Assembly (NCBI RefSeq): GCF_003290025.1
Contig: NZ_QNHG01000001.1
Location: 1,387,319 to 1,451,318, forward strand
Direction: 5' to 3'
Source of the DNA: Pseudogemmobacter bohemicus
GTDB lineage: Bacteria > Pseudomonadota > Alphaproteobacteria > Rhodobacterales > Rhodobacteraceae
DNA: 64,000 nt
Of the stretch, positions 16,762 through 25,604 are shown in pieces. The stretch's first letter is position 1. The number at the start of each line of letters is the position of its first letter. Both the position numbers and the translations under genes were made by a program. The notes under the pieces are model-generated. The model searched no databases, was not told the origin of the DNA, and saw only the letters and a program-made list of their open reading frames with translations.

Positions 16762-17527
16762 TTAACTCTTAAAGCCAGAAGAGGACGGTTGCGGCGAGTG
16801 CGATGGCTGAGAGGAAAACGATGGGACACCTGTCGTGAGCCGTTTGGCCACGCGCCTCCAGTCCTTGAGTCTTCCGAACATGATCTCGATGCGGTTTCGA
16901 CGTTTGTAGCGGCGCTTATCGTATCGAACTGTCTTCTTGCGGGTTTTCCTGCCCGGGATGCAGGCGCTTATGCCCTTGTCTTTCAACGCATCTCTGAACC
17001 AATCGGCATCATAGCCCCGATCCGCCAGCATCCAGTCTGCCTTTGGGAAGCTGCGCAGCAGAGCAGCGGATCCGCTGTAGTCGCTGACTGGTCCGGCTGT
17101 GACGAACAGGCTGATCGGGCGGCCTTGCGCATCGGCAACGGCATGCAACTTTGTGTTCATGCCGCCTTTGGTGCGGCCGATCAGCCGTCCGAGCCCCCCT
17201 TTTTCACCCGCAGGCCCGAGGCCGTGCGGTGCGCTTTGAGGCAGGTCGCGTCGATCATCAGGTCTTCGGAACGGCTGCCTCGGAAGCAAGCCCGTGCATC
17301 ATCCGGGCAAAAAAACCACGGTCACTCCAACGCTTTCCGCGGTTGTAGAGGGTCTTCGCGGAACCATACTCCCTCGTAGCATCTCGCCACCGCAACCCAT
17401 TGCGATTCACAAAGATTATGCCGCTCAGGATACGACGATCATCGCCGCGCGGCTTACCGTGGCTTGTGGGAAAGAATGGTGAGAGCCGCGCCATCTGCGG
17501 GTCTGTCGGTCAGAACAGGTTGCTCAT
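16762..17527 (-). pseudogene. IS5-family (IS427-like) transposase, inactivated
   Basis: Two overlapping frames (17494-17258 and 17289-16762) form a transposase of the two-frame IS427 type: SGIIFVNRNGLRWRDA in the first, GGMNTKLHAVADAQGRP and LADRGYDADWFRDAL with RRYKRRNRIEIMFGRLKDWRRV in the second. Two extra lesions are visible. The N-terminus from ATG 17527 reads MSNLF then TGA where these proteins have W. Near the 3' end a shift replaces the usual CPxVFLSAIALAATVLFWL tail, which is still readable in the adjacent frame. The copy should therefore be dead even if programmed frameshifting occurs. Exact terminal repeats were not resolved. Confidence 0.8.
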
Positions 17528-17810
17528 CAGAAAGGTCTCATCAGACTCTCTGAAGCACGACAAAGAAGGGCAATCAATGGGTCCTGACCCTTCGGAGCTC
17601 TAATCCGCCATGCGCGGTGTGGCTACTGACCGCGCACTAGGCGCCAATGTTCCTGCCTTCGCATCGAACCGCTCAAAGTGGCTCTTGTCTTGTTTTTTAG
17701 GGGCCTGCCGATATTTCCCCTGCAGACTTTTCGATGCCTATTTTTGGTCATGTCGAGGTAAATCCATTCGGGGAAAAATTGACGACATGGTCGAGTACAT
17801 ATGTTAATCA

Positions 17811-18776
17811 TTAAGATTCCGGCCAGTACCTCTCACACCAATCTTTGGTTTCCTTCGAGAGAGCCCATGGCATGGATTTCGGACCACAGGGGAACTTATC
17901 CAAGGCCCCAACAGTATCTTGAGAAATGGAATGCACCTTTGATTTAGCAATATAGAAAACCAACTCTGGATACATGGCTCCGGGCTCAAAAACACCGTTG
18001 CAGCCGTCTATTCGGTTTTCGTGCATGCGTTTCGTTTCGGGATCTCCGCGCCTCGGAAAGCAGGGTCTTTTGTATACTGCGATATTTCGGTGGGTCAGTT
18101 TCTCAAGTGTTTCGCGCGCTCCATCATGAAATTGATTAACCAGACTTGGAACAATGATGAACCCGTCAGGGGTGGATGCGACTATGCCGCCAATAATGTA
18201 TTTTTCGCCGAGGCTGATGACGCTTGTTTGGCTTGATATGTAATAGTACCTTTGCGAGCCGGCGAAAAATATCAGCAGCGTTGCGAATCCGAATGTCAAC
18301 GCTGCGATGGGCTTTCTTGAAACTCCTTCTCCACGATTTTCGTGATAAAATACAAGTGCAAGCAGAAAAACACTCAGTACTAAAAAAATATAAGCTAGGG
18401 AATCTAATCCCATAAAGAATACCAAGAATGATATTAATGATATGATCGATGCGAGCACGCGCGAAACAGTTTCATTGCCGAAGATATACTTGGCAGGACT
18501 GCATGTGCCAATGAATGTGAGTGACGCAAAACTTATACGGAAAACGATTGCTATCGTTGCTATGCTTATTGCTGCATGAAAGAATACATCCGACATGCTT
18601 CCAACGGACAGAAGCCCCCTCAAGGAGCGAGGTATTTGAAAATAGTATCCGAATGAAAAAACTGTTATGGCGCCGAGTAATACGCTTGCTCCCCGCAGGG
18701 CGTCCTTTATGTTCTCTGGAATTTTCTGCCATATCGTAAGGATGAATGCTAGCAGTCTGGAAATTGAATTTTCCAT
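17811..18776 (-). CDS. Multi-pass membrane protein of unknown function
   Basis: ATG 18776 is preceded by GGAGGAAGAA, so I prefer it to the longer frame (321 aa). The first ~190 residues hold about five hydrophobic segments (ALRGASVLLGAITVFSFGYYF, ISIATIAIVFRISFASLTFIG, VLASIISLISFLVFFMGLDSL, IFLVLSVFLLALVFY, PIAALTFGFATLLIFFAGS). The C-terminal ~130 residues are soluble and include several Cys (CFPRRGD, IDGCNGVF, FPCGPKSM), probably periplasmic or cytoplasmic sensing parts. The family is not recognised. The GC content is among the lowest in the window, which suggests foreign origin. Confidence 0.7.
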   Translation of the reverse strand: MENSISRLLAFILTIWQKIPENIKDALRGASVLLGAITVFSFGYYFQIPRSLRGLLSVGSMSDVFFHAAISIATIAIVFRISFASLTFIGTCSPAKYIFGNETVSRVLASIISLISFLVFFMGLDSLAYIFLVLSVFLLALVFYHENRGEGVSRKPIAALTFGFATLLIFFAGSQRYYYISSQTSVISLGEKYIIGGIVASTPDGFIIVPSLVNQFHDGARETLEKLTHRNIAVYKRPCFPRRGDPETKRMHENRIDGCNGVFEPGAMYPELVFYIAKSKVHSISQDTVGALDKFPCGPKSMPWALSKETKDWCERYWPES

Positions 18777-19006
18777 TTCTTCCTCCGATCTGTTGCTCTG
18801 AATAGCAGTTATACAGTTCACTCGGATTCCAACTGTGTTCAAGTGTTGCTACTGTCCGAACCGAATACTTTGGACTTCTTGGTGATGTCGCGTTGTCGCT
18901 GCGGTGCATCGACCGTCCGCTTCCGGGCATGCGGCAACGCAGCATAAGTCGAGTCCGACTGGCGGTTTTGGGCCGTTTAATGCGCATGAAACGCTCCCGC
19001 ACCTCC

Positions 19007-19306
19007 TCAGATACTCGCTTCCCAGTTTCTCCCGCGCGCAACTACGCGCAAAACGGTAACCCGGTCCTCATCAACCCTAAAAGCAATGGTCAGGCGGCGC
19101 TCAAAACCGATGATACGCAGATCGGGACGAATATCAGTGCGAAGGTGCCCCCTGTCCGAGCCCATACCGAGACGTTGGCAGAACGCTTCCACCCGTTCGA
19201 GATACGCCAGGGCGACAACCGGGGATGCTTCGTCTGCGACCCAATCATAAAGCGCCCTAAGATCCCCGGCGGCTTCCGGGGCAAAGACGACCTGACGCTG
19301 CTTCAC
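19007..19306 (-). CDS. RelE/ParE-family toxin
   Basis: The 99-residue product has the ParE/RelE fold markers: VVFAPEAAGDLRALYDWVADEASPVVALAYLERVEAFC, then LGMGSDRGHLRTDIRPDLRIIGFERRLTIAFRVDEDRVTVLRV. ParE-type toxins poison gyrase and RelE-type toxins cut mRNA; the spacing and the absence of an obvious catalytic His/Tyr set favour ParE-like. Its ATG overlaps the antitoxin stop by 4 bases (ATGA), the usual coupling that keeps antitoxin in excess. It lies just inside the right end of the island, where such modules stabilise elements. Confidence 0.88.
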   Translation of the reverse strand: MKQRQVVFAPEAAGDLRALYDWVADEASPVVALAYLERVEAFCQRLGMGSDRGHLRTDIRPDLRIIGFERRLTIAFRVDEDRVTVLRVVARGRNWEASI

Positions 19307-19584
19307 GAGCGTTCGGCCAGCGCCTTTGCATGGCGCTCGCGGATGGAGCCAAATACCTCAGTCGCCGAAAGGGCGCGGCCCGGATCAGCCTCCATTGCGT
19401 CATAAACCGGAGCGACCTCTTCGCGGAGCCAGCGCTCAACGGCAGCATTTCGCTCCTGAAGCGCCCGCAGACCTGCACGGACGACCTCGCTAGCCGAAGC
19501 ATAGCTGCCAGAGGCGACGAGATCGTCGATGAAGGCGGTATGCTCAGGTGGCAGGCTGACAGTGCGCTTTTCGACGGTTGCCAT
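19303..19584 (-). CDS. ParD-like ribbon-helix-helix antitoxin
   Basis: The 93-residue product, from ATG 19584, begins MATVEKRTVSLPPEHTAFID, a ribbon-helix-helix N-terminus with the DNA-contacting strand KRTVSLP. It continues with ASGSYASASEVVRAGLRALQERN, the ParD helix pair (S-x-x-E-V-x-R-x-x-L). The C-terminal part (AEVFGSIRERH) would wrap the toxin. The longer frame to 19665 has no support. An inverted repeat just upstream (19601-19621) is the likely operator for autorepression by the toxin-antitoxin complex. Confidence 0.88.
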   Translation of the reverse strand: MATVEKRTVSLPPEHTAFIDDLVASGSYASASEVVRAGLRALQERNAAVERWLREEVAPVYDAMEADPGRALSATEVFGSIRERHAKALAERS

Positions 19585-19600
19585 GAAAGAAGCTCCGATA

Positions 19601-19621
19601 TGGTATGGCAAATTCATACCA
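19601..19621. promoter_or_regulatory. Inverted repeat, likely ParD operator
   Basis: TGGTATG-7 bp-CATACCA is a perfect 7-bp inverted repeat lying 17 bp upstream of the antitoxin start. Position and symmetry match autoregulatory operators of ribbon-helix-helix antitoxins. Confidence 0.6.
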
Positions 19622-19666
19622 CAAACTGACAACCATGTCATCTGCCTCATGCAGCATTGGCTCACC

Positions 19667-19685
19667 CGGTCACCATCCGGTCACC
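19667..19685 (+). promoter_or_regulatory. Candidate integrase arm-binding sites, right end
   Basis: CGGTCACC at 19667-19674 and again at 19678-19685, spaced 11 bp as at 5017-5035. Together with the left pair they lie about 90-150 bp inside the two attachment sites, as expected for the P and P' arms of the integrative element. Confidence 0.55.
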
Positions 19686-19832
19686 TGCACGAAACTGAAC
19701 CATATTCGACCGCTTCGCACCAAAGTTAACCTTTGCGCTGCGCGGCTGCCCGATTTTCCGCTGTTCAGTTTGCTTTGCTCAGCTTGAATCTGGTGTCATT
19801 TCCTGCGATGCGGTGACAATCCAATTTGTGGC

Positions 19833-19880
<48 letters not shown>

Positions 19881-19965
19881 ATCCCATTGAAATCGCAAAA
19901 ACCACTTGCATATCAAGGGTTTTGTCCGCTTCACTGTTACAACTCACGTTACAAACGGGGCTGTA

Positions 19966-20590
19966 ATGGCAGGCAAAGTTCGGCATCTCGTGGACCGCGA
20001 TGGGCGCTATTTCGCCCGACTCGTGGTCCCTAAAGACCTTCGGAAGGCTGTCGGGAAAACCGAACTTCGCGCCCCTCTGGGCGGCGACTACCGGCAAGCC
20101 CTGAAACTGCTGCCGGGCGCGGTGGCGCAGCTTCAACACCAAATTGCACAAGCCGAACGGCAAGCGGTTCCGGCGAACAGTGCAGCCAGCCCGGCCCGCT
20201 ATCCGCTGGCACCGGATCAGATTGCGCTTTCGCACTACCACCAGCGAATGGCCTTTGATGATGAACTGCGGAACGATATTCGTCACTCCTTCGGGTTCGT
20301 GGATGAAGTGCTTGTGCAGCGCCTGCGCGATGCAATGGCCGGGAGGGCCACGGAGGCGGAACTGAACGCACTGATCGGGGCACGGCTGGAGAGTTTCCGC
20401 GCTGCTGGCAACCTGACCGCGCTTCCCGGTTCCGACGAATGGCGGCAGATCGCCCGCGCCTTGTGTGTGGCTGAATATGAGGCGCTGGCGCGTGTTGCTG
20501 AACGCGATGAAGGCGACTTCACCGGGAAGCCGGATCACCCTTTGCTTATGAACGCAAAGCTGAGGCAACCCCATCCCAAGCGCCTGCATC
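19966..20590 (+). pseudogene. Tyrosine integrase (DUF6538-type), N-terminal half only
   Basis: From ATG 19966 the frame gives MAGKVRHLVDRDGRYFARLV and VPKDLRKAVGKTELRAPLGGDY, the N-terminal DUF6538 arm domain seen in many rhodobacterial integrases. A helical linker region follows, up to about GDFTGKPDHPLL. After ~20550 the sequence changes frame (continuing as AEATPSQAPASDP) and then runs into a phage tail gene, with no catalytic domain at all. The gene sits beside the attachment repeat, where the integrase of the older element belongs. It has lost its recombinase domain by deletion or recombination. Confidence 0.7.
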
Positions 20591-20597
20591 CGACCCG

Positions 20598-20873
20598 ATG
20601 CCGCTTGCCCGGTTCTTCACCGAACTGTTCAGCCGCGCCACAAGCTGGCTGCACTGGCCCCCGTCCGAGGTCTGGAACGCTTCTGTGGCCGAGATCGTCA
20701 CGGCGCTGGAAGCGCAGGCCGAACGCGAACTGCGCCTTGCAGGCATCCCATCCGACAAAGCCAAGCCCGACGAGAATTATACAGCCGAGCGCCTGCGCCA
20801 GATCGAGGAACAGGACCATGACCCTGCCTTTGACCGTGAGGCGCTGCGGGCATTTAAAGCGAGGCACCAATGA
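20598..20873 (+). CDS. Phage tail assembly chaperone-like protein
   Basis: The 91-residue frame reads MPLARFFTELFSRATSWLHWPPSEVWNASVAEIVTAL, then a charged helical tail (EEQDHDPAFDREALRAFKARHQ). The W-x-W-P-P-x-x-V-W-x-x-x-x-x-E-I-x-x-A-L pattern resembles the short tail assembly chaperone encoded before the tape measure in gene-transfer-agent-like phages; that assignment is tentative. The stop overlaps the next gene's start as ATGA. Its 5' end is fused to the integrase remnant, so the native start may be lost. Confidence 0.5.
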   Translation: MPLARFFTELFSRATSWLHWPPSEVWNASVAEIVTALEAQAERELRLAGIPSDKAKPDENYTAERLRQIEEQDHDPAFDREALRAFKARHQ

Positions 20874-21508
20874 GAACGATTCACCTTCACGGCAGCTTGG
20901 GCCGTGAGTTCGGCCATAAGATCAGGCTGGCGGTTGATACCATCCAAGAGGCGATGGACGCGCTGCAAGCGAACTTCCCCAAGTTCTTCAACACCATCCG
21001 CAAAGGTCACTTCCGGGTGATTGTCGGAAAGACACAGAAGAACGGCTTGGAACTGGATGAGGCCATGTTGCCGGGCTTCAAACTTGGCACCCAAGACCTG
21101 TTCCTGATCCCGGTTGTCAAAGGGTCCAAGCGTGGCGGCGTGGGTAAGATTATCGCCGGTATCGCGCTGATCGGTCTTTCTGCCTTTGGTGGCGCTGCCC
21201 TTGCTGCGCCCTTGCTTGCCGGTGGCACGACCAGCCTTGGCACCATCGCGGGCGCTTTGGGCACCAGCATGTTGCTTTCCGGCGTGGCGACCATGCTGGC
21301 CCCGGAAATGAAGGCCGAGGAAACCGAAAAATCTTTCACCATGACCGGCCCGCAAACCACCACCCGCGAGGGCGGTATCATCCCCATTGCCTATGGTGAG
21401 GTGATCACCGGCGGCACCATGATTAACGGGGCGCTGAGTATCCAGCACCGCGAGGAAAGCGCCAGCAACGGCGGGCTGTTTGAGAAGTTCCTCGGGAAGT
21501 CGCAGTAA
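20870..21508 (+). CDS. Lambda-type tail assembly protein I (TapI-like)
   Basis: The 212-residue product matches the tail assembly protein I family of lambdoid phages. It has an N-terminal ubiquitin-like region (IHLHGSLGREFGHKIRLAVDTIQEAMDALQANFPKF), a linker GLELDEAMLPGFKL, a hydrophobic Gly/Ala-rich stretch (KIIAGIALIGLSAFGGAALAAPLLAGG) and the C-terminal signature REGGIIPIAYGEVITGGTMINGAL. It helps assemble the tail tip. Starts and stops overlap with both neighbours (ATGA, TAATG), so this part of the block keeps its operon structure. The partner tail fibre protein J is absent. Confidence 0.85.
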   Translation: MRTIHLHGSLGREFGHKIRLAVDTIQEAMDALQANFPKFFNTIRKGHFRVIVGKTQKNGLELDEAMLPGFKLGTQDLFLIPVVKGSKRGGVGKIIAGIALIGLSAFGGAALAAPLLAGGTTSLGTIAGALGTSMLLSGVATMLAPEMKAEETEKSFTMTGPQTTTREGGIIPIAYGEVITGGTMINGALSIQHREESASNGGLFEKFLGKSQ

Positions 21509-21855
21509 TGCCAGCGCCGCCCCGCCTCTGTTCCTGCGGCGCCATTGTTCCGGCTGGTGATCTTTGCGCCTGCCAGCGTGACACCATCCGCGCCCGCAAG
21601 CGCCGCCATGACGCCAAGCGCCCGAACAGCCGCCAGCGCGGCTATACGCGCCAATGGGAAGCCCTGCGGGCCGAGTTCCTGCGCCTGCACCCGACCTGCG
21701 CCTTCTGCGGGGCCGGGGCTGAGGTTGTGGACCATATCCAGCGCCACCACGGCAGCGTGGCGCTGGTGATGAACTGGAACAACCTGCAAGCCCTGTGCAA
21801 GCGCTGCCACGATTCCGAGAAGCAACGCCAAGAGCGGGCCAATGTCGGAACGTGA
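21508..21855 (+). CDS. HNH endonuclease (phage type)
   Basis: The 115-residue product is a phage HNH nuclease. An N-terminal CSCGAIVPAGDLCAC zinc-type knuckle is followed by RQRGYTRQWEALRAEFLRLHPTCAFCG, then VVDHIQRHHGSVALVMNWNNLQALCKRCHDSEKQ. These give the two CxxC zinc pairs and the D-H...N...H active site (VVDHI, WNNLQ, CHDSK-like). Such proteins assist terminase in packaging in HK97-like phages. It is read in the same direction as the tail gene and overlaps the next gene by 14 bp. Confidence 0.9.
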   Translation: MPAPPRLCSCGAIVPAGDLCACQRDTIRARKRRHDAKRPNSRQRGYTRQWEALRAEFLRLHPTCAFCGAGAEVVDHIQRHHGSVALVMNWNNLQALCKRCHDSEKQRQERANVGT

Positions 21856-22738
21856 CCTGTGGCAGGAAGTGCTTCGCGCAACGGTTGATGATGCTATTCT
21901 TGGCCCCGCATCGGTGGAAAAGCCAATTCAAAAGCGCCGCATCTGTAAAGAGGCGCGTGAATATCTGACGATCGCAAGCAAAGACCTTTATACGGTATGC
22001 TTTCTTGCTGGCCTTGATTCAGAGGCAGTTATTGACCGGATGAGTCGCAGAATTGCAGAAGCACCATCTATTGATGAAATCGCAGGAAGTCGCCGCAAAT
22101 CCCGTGCTGTAATGGTAAAACGCATTACAGAGCGCAAGGGAAGGAAGAAGGCCGCGACATACACATTCAACGGTGAAACCCTCACCGCAAGAGAATGGTC
22201 GCAAAAAACGGGCATCCTTGCTTCCACTATCTCGGGCCGAATTGATTCCGGCTGGCCCGTATCTGATGCCCTGACATTATCGGTTGGTGATGGAAGGCGC
22301 AGAAGTGTCAGGTATTCCAATGTGCGAAACCAGCCGAGGCGCACCCGATCAGACGTTAGAACCTACACCCATAACGGCGTAGCCCTTACGCTGAATCAAT
22401 GGGGTGAGCGCCTGAATATCAACCCTCAAACACTGCAATCCCGTCTCCGGGCAGGCTGGACTATGGAAGAGACCTTTGGAACCTCACGCGAGTAAGGGCT
22501 TGCCCGCATTGGACAGGCTGCCTCTGTCCGTGAGCGTGGCCGGCTGCCGCGCCTCTTTACCCATGAGGGCCAGACCCTTACCATCCGGCAATGGGCCGAG
22601 CAGACAGGTATCAAACAACAGACCATTGAGAAGCGGTTGCGTTCCGGATGGCCTGTTGCTGATGCTCTTACGCCCGGTGACAATCGTGGAAGGCACAAAA
22701 AGGGCTGGCCGGTGGAGGATGTGTTGCGGGTGGCGTGA
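21842..22738 (+). pseudogene. Repeat-module DNA-binding protein interrupted by an in-frame TAA
   Basis: The frame from 21842 encodes 217 residues to TAA 22493-22495, then continues open in the same phase to TGA 22738. It carries three similar modules: YTFNGETLTAREWSQKTGI followed by R-x-x-x-GWPVSDALT, YTHNGVALTLNQWGERLNI followed by R-x-x-x-GWTMEETF, and, after the stop, FTHEGQTLTIRQWAEQTGI followed by RLRSGWPVADALT. Each is a helix-turn-helix-like unit as found beside phage HNH nucleases. The downstream module keeps its phase, so the TAA looks like a recent nonsense mutation or a read-through point. The first 90 residues are not recognised. Confidence 0.6.
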
Positions 22739-22760
22739 AAGTTCCTAATTGACCGACACT

Positions 22761-24193
22761 TCACATGGATATTTCCCGAAGGCGTTGTTCAAGGTAATTA
22801 TCTATATTAGGTCTGTTTCCATCTCGAATCATTTCAAGCATGTGAATAATATCTGAGTCTTCAAATACAATCATATATCCTCGACCATCAATCGCCGTAT
22901 CCTTGCATCCGGCAATTATCCTTTCTCTGTTGTCCATGGAACGGCACATCAAAATTCCGAAGAAACCTCTTCGAACGTTGAACCGGCCTTGAAGCTGATC
23001 AAGCTCCGGGTTTGCTAAGTTCTTCGTGTAATTTTTGCACTCGACAAAGACTGACTGAGCGCGTGTCTGAGGCGCTTGCAATCTCCGAAAAAAGAACCCT
23101 GAATCGGACGAATTATTGTAAACTATATCAACTCTTTTTCTGCCATCATGTATTTTCGCCTCCCGAACAGGAGCCGAAATTTCTGGATGAAATATGAATG
23201 TTAATAGGCCGATGCAAAGTCGGTGATATATATCTGCATTTGCATCGCCGACGGGTATTTCTCCCAGTCTGTCAATTAGAGCCTGCGAAAAAGCCGACTC
23301 GTTAAATCCTTCATCAAGCTGCGAGTTTTCGAGCGGGCCTTTCGCCCCTTTTAAGTTTTTATATCGCTCCAGAACTTCCGGATGATCCCTCACAAAATCT
23401 GCCAAGTCGTCCTTTATGAATGGGTGAACTTCCTTCACTGACTTTTTGGTTACGCGCCTGCTGCCGTTCTTGAAAACCTCAACAAGCGCACCACCAGCAT
23501 TAAGATACTAGGCCTGCAGAAACTCTAACATGTAGTGGTTGTAGAATTCTTGAGAGTCCAAGCTTAGTCTATATCGCACGGCAGCTTTGGGGACTAACAG
23601 AATAGGCTTTGCCCCGTGATGTGCAGACTCAAAGGAGAAGATCGCCAATTCAATTCATCTGGGTTCCAGATCGGTCCAGTTGCTCTGGTGATCTGCACCG
23701 GAATGTCAAGTAAATCACACTATTGGCGTGTGTATTCTGCAAGTGCCCCTCTTATAATGTTGGTGGTAAGATCGGAAATGGTATCTCGACCCACGCCATG
23801 TATGAATAGCTCGGCTTCTGATATATCTTCAAGAAGCCCGGTCTGATAGGCTCGACTGCGCACCAATGCTCCCGCTAGAAGTGCGGCTCGGTCATCACCG
23901 ACACCTGCACCTCGCGGTCGCCCTTGAGATTGGCCTAGTCTCGTTTCATTTGGTTCTCGCAAATGACCAAGAAGATGGTCCACTCGCCGACGGTTATCTG
24001 CGCGAAGCTGGTTCAACACCTCTGAGAAGAACGAGCGGATAAGATCGCCACATGTAGCAGACCAATCATCATCTCGAATCTGTATTGCGTATGGACAAAT
24101 ATAAAGCTGCGTATCGGTGTTGAGTTCGACATCAACGAAGTCGAGTTCTGCTTGTGTCAGTCCTAAACGAAAGTGCTCTGAGAACTTCGGCAT
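22761..24193 (-). pseudogene. Restriction-nuclease-like (PD-(D/E)XK) defence-type gene with three lesions
   Basis: ATG 24193 starts MPKFSEHFRLGLTQAELDFVDVELNTDTQLYICPYAI. The first frame stops at TAG 23720-23722 but reads on as CDLLDIPVQITRATGPIWNP. Near 23640 a shift moves to the frame FESAHHGAKPILLVPKAAV. A TAG at 23508-23510 interrupts LEFLQA and YLNAGGALVEVFK. The last part has IHDGRKRVDIVYNN and SVFVECKNYTKNL, a D...E-x-K nuclease core. Together they make one protein of about 478 residues. I believe the family is an uncharacterised single-gene, defence-associated nuclease. The low-GC insertion between two phage modules suggests it was a prophage cargo gene. Confidence 0.65.
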
Positions 24194-24382
24194 CTACACC
24201 CCTTGCGTAATACTCGCAACCCAAACGGGTTTTCCTGATTCGTGCAAGCCTATCGAAAATCGCGAACGGATGTGGGAGGGGGTATCCCTAAATATCCGCC
24301 CCTTTCAGGGAACCGGCGTGTGGTCCTTCGCGCAAGATACGCCGGAATATAACTTTTCACGATTCACACGCCTGACGGGTAG

Positions 24383-24397
24383 TGTTATATTATAACA
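24383..24397. promoter_or_regulatory. 15-bp palindrome upstream of head-tail connector gene
   Basis: TGTTATATTATAACA is a palindrome with 7-bp arms about a central T, lying 25-40 bp before the connector gene in an otherwise AT-rich patch. It may be an operator or a promoter -10 region left from the phage. Confidence 0.35.
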
Positions 24398-24421
24398 GTT
24401 GATGCTGTTATGAGTGCTGCC

Positions 24422-24724
24422 ATGTCCGTTCCCCTTGCCCTGATCCGGGCGCATCTGAATCTTGACGACGACCGCGACCCCGAACTTCTGACCCATTACG
24501 CCAATGTCGCGGCGATGTGGGTGGCGGCTTATACCGGCCAGCCCTTCACCGCTGACAACGCCCTGATGGTGCAGGCCGCGCTTCTCTTGGTGGCGCACCA
24601 GTATGAGGCCCGCGAGGCTGTCACCTTTGCCAACACCTATCAGCTTCCGTTCGGCGTCCATGATCTGCTGTCGCCTCTGAAAGACCGCGTGACGGGCTAC
24701 CGGCCCGAGCCGGAGGCAGCATAA
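24422..24724 (+). CDS. Phage head-tail connector protein (gp6-like)
   Basis: From ATG 24422 (or ATG 24410) the product of about 100 residues reads MSVPLALIRAHLNLDDDRDPELLTHYANVAAMWVAAYTGQPF, then MVQAALLLVAHQYEAREAV and LPFGVHDLLSPLK. This is the alpha-helical gp6-like/YqbG head-tail connector typical of HK97-like phages; several such proteins end with the same FGVxxLL-x-P motif. It forms the ring between portal and tail. It is the first gene of a short run of overlapping structural genes (stop/start TAATG with the next). Confidence 0.88.
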   Translation: MSVPLALIRAHLNLDDDRDPELLTHYANVAAMWVAAYTGQPFTADNALMVQAALLLVAHQYEAREAVTFANTYQLPFGVHDLLSPLKDRVTGYRPEPEAA

Positions 24725-25182
24725 TGGCCCGCTATGTCCAAGGGTCTGATGCCCTGAAACGGAAGCTGGCAGCGCTTCCTGCTGCTGTCGCGGCTGCCCT
24801 GAACCCCGCCCTGAAACGCTCTGCCGAGGAAGTGGCAGCCGATGCCCGGGCCTTGGCCGAGGCATCACGGCGCACCGGCAGCCTTGCGGATTCCATTGAT
24901 GCCACCGGCCCCGGCGAGACAACGCCAGCCTATGCCGCCAACGGTGGCAGGCGCACCGCCGAGGACGGGCAGGCTTTCGTCACCGCTGGCAGCCCTGACG
25001 CCCGCCACGGGCATCTTGTGGAGTTCGGCACCAGCGAACGCCAGCACAAGGACGGCACCAGCACCGGCACCATGCCCGCCGAACCGTTCCTGCTGCCCGC
25101 GTGGCGGCTGAACATGACCCGCGTGAAGAACCGCCTGCGCCGCGTGATCCGCTCAGAGGCGAGGAAGGCGGCAGGCCAATGA
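24724..25182 (+). CDS. HK97 gp10-like phage morphogenesis protein
   Basis: The 152-residue protein matches the HK97 gp10 family. A helical start (ALKRKLAALPAAVAAALNPALKRSAEEVAADARALAEA) is followed by RRTGSLADSIDATGPGET, and then the hallmark GHLVEFGTSERQHKDGT and AEPFLLPAWRLNMTRVKNRL. The family acts in tail tube joining or tail completion. It overlaps the next gene by ATGA. The sequence shows no lesion, so only the surrounding cluster is broken. Confidence 0.9.
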   Translation: MARYVQGSDALKRKLAALPAAVAAALNPALKRSAEEVAADARALAEASRRTGSLADSIDATGPGETTPAYAANGGRRTAEDGQAFVTAGSPDARHGHLVEFGTSERQHKDGTSTGTMPAEPFLLPAWRLNMTRVKNRLRRVIRSEARKAAGQ

Positions 25183-25604
25183 TCTTTGATGCCACGCTTT
25201 CCCTTCAAACGCTGATCGGTGACATGCTGGCTGCTGATCCCCGGATCATCGCCCATGTCGATCCGGTGAACATCCGCGCCGGTTCGATCCGGCCCGATAA
25301 CCTGCCTGCAATCGTCCTGGCACCCGCCCGCGTGTCCTTCCTTGGTCATGCTTCGGGCGGCTATGTCATGGCCGAGGTCCGCATGATGCTGCACCTCTGG
25401 GCCGTGGAGGATGGTTCCACGGTGGCGCAGGCGGTGGCTGGTGCTGCGATGCTGGCGCTTATGGATGCACCCCGGCCTGATGGCTTCGCCATTGACAACT
25501 GGCAGCGCCCGGAATTGGTCTGGATGCGCGACCCTGCGCCAGAGCGCACCTATACGCATGGCACGATTGCCTTGCGGGCGGTGCTGCGGTGGAGGGCCGA
25601 GTGA
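25179..25604 (+). CDS. DUF3168 phage tail completion protein
   Basis: The 141-residue protein starts at ATG 25179 within the overlap ATGA and reads MIFDATLSLQTLIGDMLAADPRI, then PAIVLAPARVSFLGHASGGYVMAEVRMMLHLWA, the DUF3168 pattern (tail completion/terminator protein, gpU-like). The start inside the upstream frame at 25101 is rejected, because the ATGA overlap is the block's rule. The C-terminal segment RTYTHGTIALRAVLRW is complete. Its stop overlaps the start of a head closure gene that is itself truncated. Confidence 0.88.
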   Translation: MIFDATLSLQTLIGDMLAADPRIIAHVDPVNIRAGSIRPDNLPAIVLAPARVSFLGHASGGYVMAEVRMMLHLWAVEDGSTVAQAVAGAAMLALMDAPRPDGFAIDNWQRPELVWMRDPAPERTYTHGTIALRAVLRWRAE

